DNA of 5,098 nucleotides from Rubritepida sp. (GTDB taxonomy: Bacteria; Pseudomonadota; Alphaproteobacteria; Acetobacterales; Acetobacteraceae): assembly GCA_007129145.1 (NCBI GenBank), contig SKWC01000469.1:1-5098 (forward strand), in the 5' to 3' direction. This document shows, piece after piece, positions 4,167 through 5,098 of this stretch. The notes beneath the pieces are model-generated. The model was not told where the DNA came from, ran no database searches, and saw nothing but the letters and a program-made list of their open reading frames with translations. The position numbers and the translations under genes are program-made. Positions within the stretch are counted from its first letter, which is position 1. Every line of letters begins with the position of its first letter.

Positions 4167-5098
4167 ATGAAGCGTCGTTCCCTGCTCACCGCCACCGGCG
4201 CCGGCCTGGTGCTGGCGGCCCCAAATGTGAACGCCCAGGCCGCCTGGCCCTCGCGCCCCATCCGCGTCATCGCGCCCTTCGCGCCGGGCGGGTCGGTCGA
4301 CACCTATGCGCGCATTACCGCGCGCAAGATGCAGGAACGCCTCGGCGTCAACGTCGTGGTCGAGAACCGCACCGGCGCCAGCGGCACGGTGGGCGGGCGC
4401 TATGTCGCGGGCTCGGACCCGGACGGCCACACCTTCTGCTTCTCGGCCTCGGTGCAGACGGTGGCGCGGCTGGTGCTGCGCGACCCGGGCTATGACCCGA
4501 TCACCGACCTGGTGCCCGTGACCCGCGTCGGCGCCGGGCCGCTGCTGCTGATCATGGCGCCGCAGCGCCCGCAGAACACCCTGCAGGAGGTCGTGGCCGC
4601 CATCCGGCAGAACCCCAACGACTGGATCTTCAGCACCTCGGCGCTGGGCGCGGCGGGGCATCTGGCCACCATCGAGTTCATCCGCCAGGTGGGCGCGGAC
4701 CTGACCATCGCGACCTATCGCGGCACCACGCCCGCGCTGGTGGACCTGGTGTCGGACCGGGTGCAGCTGCATTTCGACCCGATGCTCGCCACCCTGCCGC
4801 CCACGCGCGACGGCCGGGTGAAGGCGATCGCCATCACCTCGCCCGAGCGCAGCCGCGCCGCGCCCGACGTGCCCACCACCGCCGAGCAGGGTATGCCCAG
4901 CGTGGACCTGCAGTCCTGGTGGGGGCTGTGGGGCCCGCGCGGCACGCCGGCCGAGATCATCGCGCGCATCGAGCAGGAGCTGTCCACCGCCATGCTGGAG
5001 CCCGATGTGCTGCAGGCGGTGGAACCGCTGGGCATCGTGCCGCTGTTCGAGAACTCGGCCGATTTCGCGCGCTTCATCCAGGCGGATTTCGACCGCAC
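4167..5098 (+). CDS. Second Bug/TctC-family solute-binding receptor (C-terminus cut by window edge)
   Basis: Open from ATG 4167 to the right edge, 310 complete codons, so only about 10-20 residues should be missing. The signal peptide starts MKRRSLLTATGAG, with an R-R-S-L-L-T twin-arginine-like motif. It ends at A-Q-A (23-25), leaving a mature N-terminus AWPSRPIRVIAPFAPGG. The family loop G-G-S-V-D-T ends near Asp45, and E-N-R-T-G-A-S-G at 66-73, Y-R-G-T-T-P mid-protein and S-W-W-G-L-W-G-P near the end all match Bug receptors. It is a diverged paralogue of the receptor at 220-1206: the signal-peptide end and first lobe are alike, while the second lobe differs (Y-R-G-T-T-P versus Y-R-G-G-G-P), suggesting a different ligand. 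Placement 67 bp after the hydantoinase gene suggests it captures that pathway's substrate, which is inference. GGAGG at 4153-4157 sets the start. Confidence 0.92.
   Translation, partial: MKRRSLLTATGAGLVLAAPNVNAQAAWPSRPIRVIAPFAPGGSVDTYARITARKMQERLGVNVVVENRTGASGTVGGRYVAGSDPDGHTFCFSASVQTVARLVLRDPGYDPITDLVPVTRVGAGPLLLIMAPQRPQNTLQEVVAAIRQNPNDWIFSTSALGAAGHLATIEFIRQVGADLTIATYRGTTPALVDLVSDRVQLHFDPMLATLPPTRDGRVKAIAITSPERSRAAPDVPTTAEQGMPSVDLQSWWGLWGPRGTPAEIIARIEQELSTAMLEPDVLQAVEPLGIVPLFENSADFARFIQADFDR

Noticed and set aside
1..5098. Mobile element, CRISPR, toxin-antitoxin, phage or RNA-gene content
   Set aside because: I saw no transposase motifs, terminal repeats, regularly spaced repeats or tRNA-like structures. 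Nearly all of the window is accounted for by five metabolic or transport genes.

Overview
The window is about 5.1 kb of very GC-rich bacterial DNA. Codons strongly favour G or C in third position, and the long open frames on opposite strands are a by-product of that. Orphan Bug/TctC-type binding proteins, a hydantoinase-type amidohydrolase, an isochorismatase-fold hydrolase and an anaerobic HemN together suggest a metabolically versatile proteobacterium. My best guess is an alphaproteobacterium of the Acetobacteraceae (Roseomonas-like); this rests on gene style, not on a marker gene.

Layout: (1) 1-128, minus strand: the N-terminus of an isochorismatase-family cysteine hydrolase, starting at GTG and leaving the left edge. 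(2) 129-219: a 91-bp divergent intergenic region. (3) 220-1206, plus: a complete exported Bug/TctC solute receptor. (4) 1207-1236: a short convergent gap with a strong GC hairpin. (5) 1237-2568, minus: hemN, oxygen-independent coproporphyrinogen III dehydrogenase. (6) 2569-2656: an 88-bp divergent control region with an FNR/FixK-like site and inverted repeats. (7) 2657-4099, plus: a dihydropyrimidinase/phenylhydantoinase-family cyclic amidohydrolase. (8) 4167-5098, plus: a second Bug/TctC receptor, cut off by the right edge shortly before its expected C-terminus.

Taken together, everything except hemN fits a small catabolic cluster. A periplasmic receptor would capture a substrate. The hydantoinase-like enzyme would open a cyclic ureide or imide to an N-carbamoyl acid. 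The isochorismatase-fold hydrolase, a fold that includes N-carbamoylsarcosine amidase, could then remove the carbamoyl group. No TctA/TctB membrane subunits are visible, so the receptors are orphans within this window. HemN is a heme-biosynthesis enzyme lying inside the cluster in the opposite orientation. It probably has its own oxygen-responsive control from the shared 88-bp region.

I see no tRNA, rRNA, CRISPR array, insertion sequence or phage gene, and no radically new system. The most interesting material is regulatory: the hemN/hydantoinase divergent region, and the possibility that hemN mRNA is leaderless.
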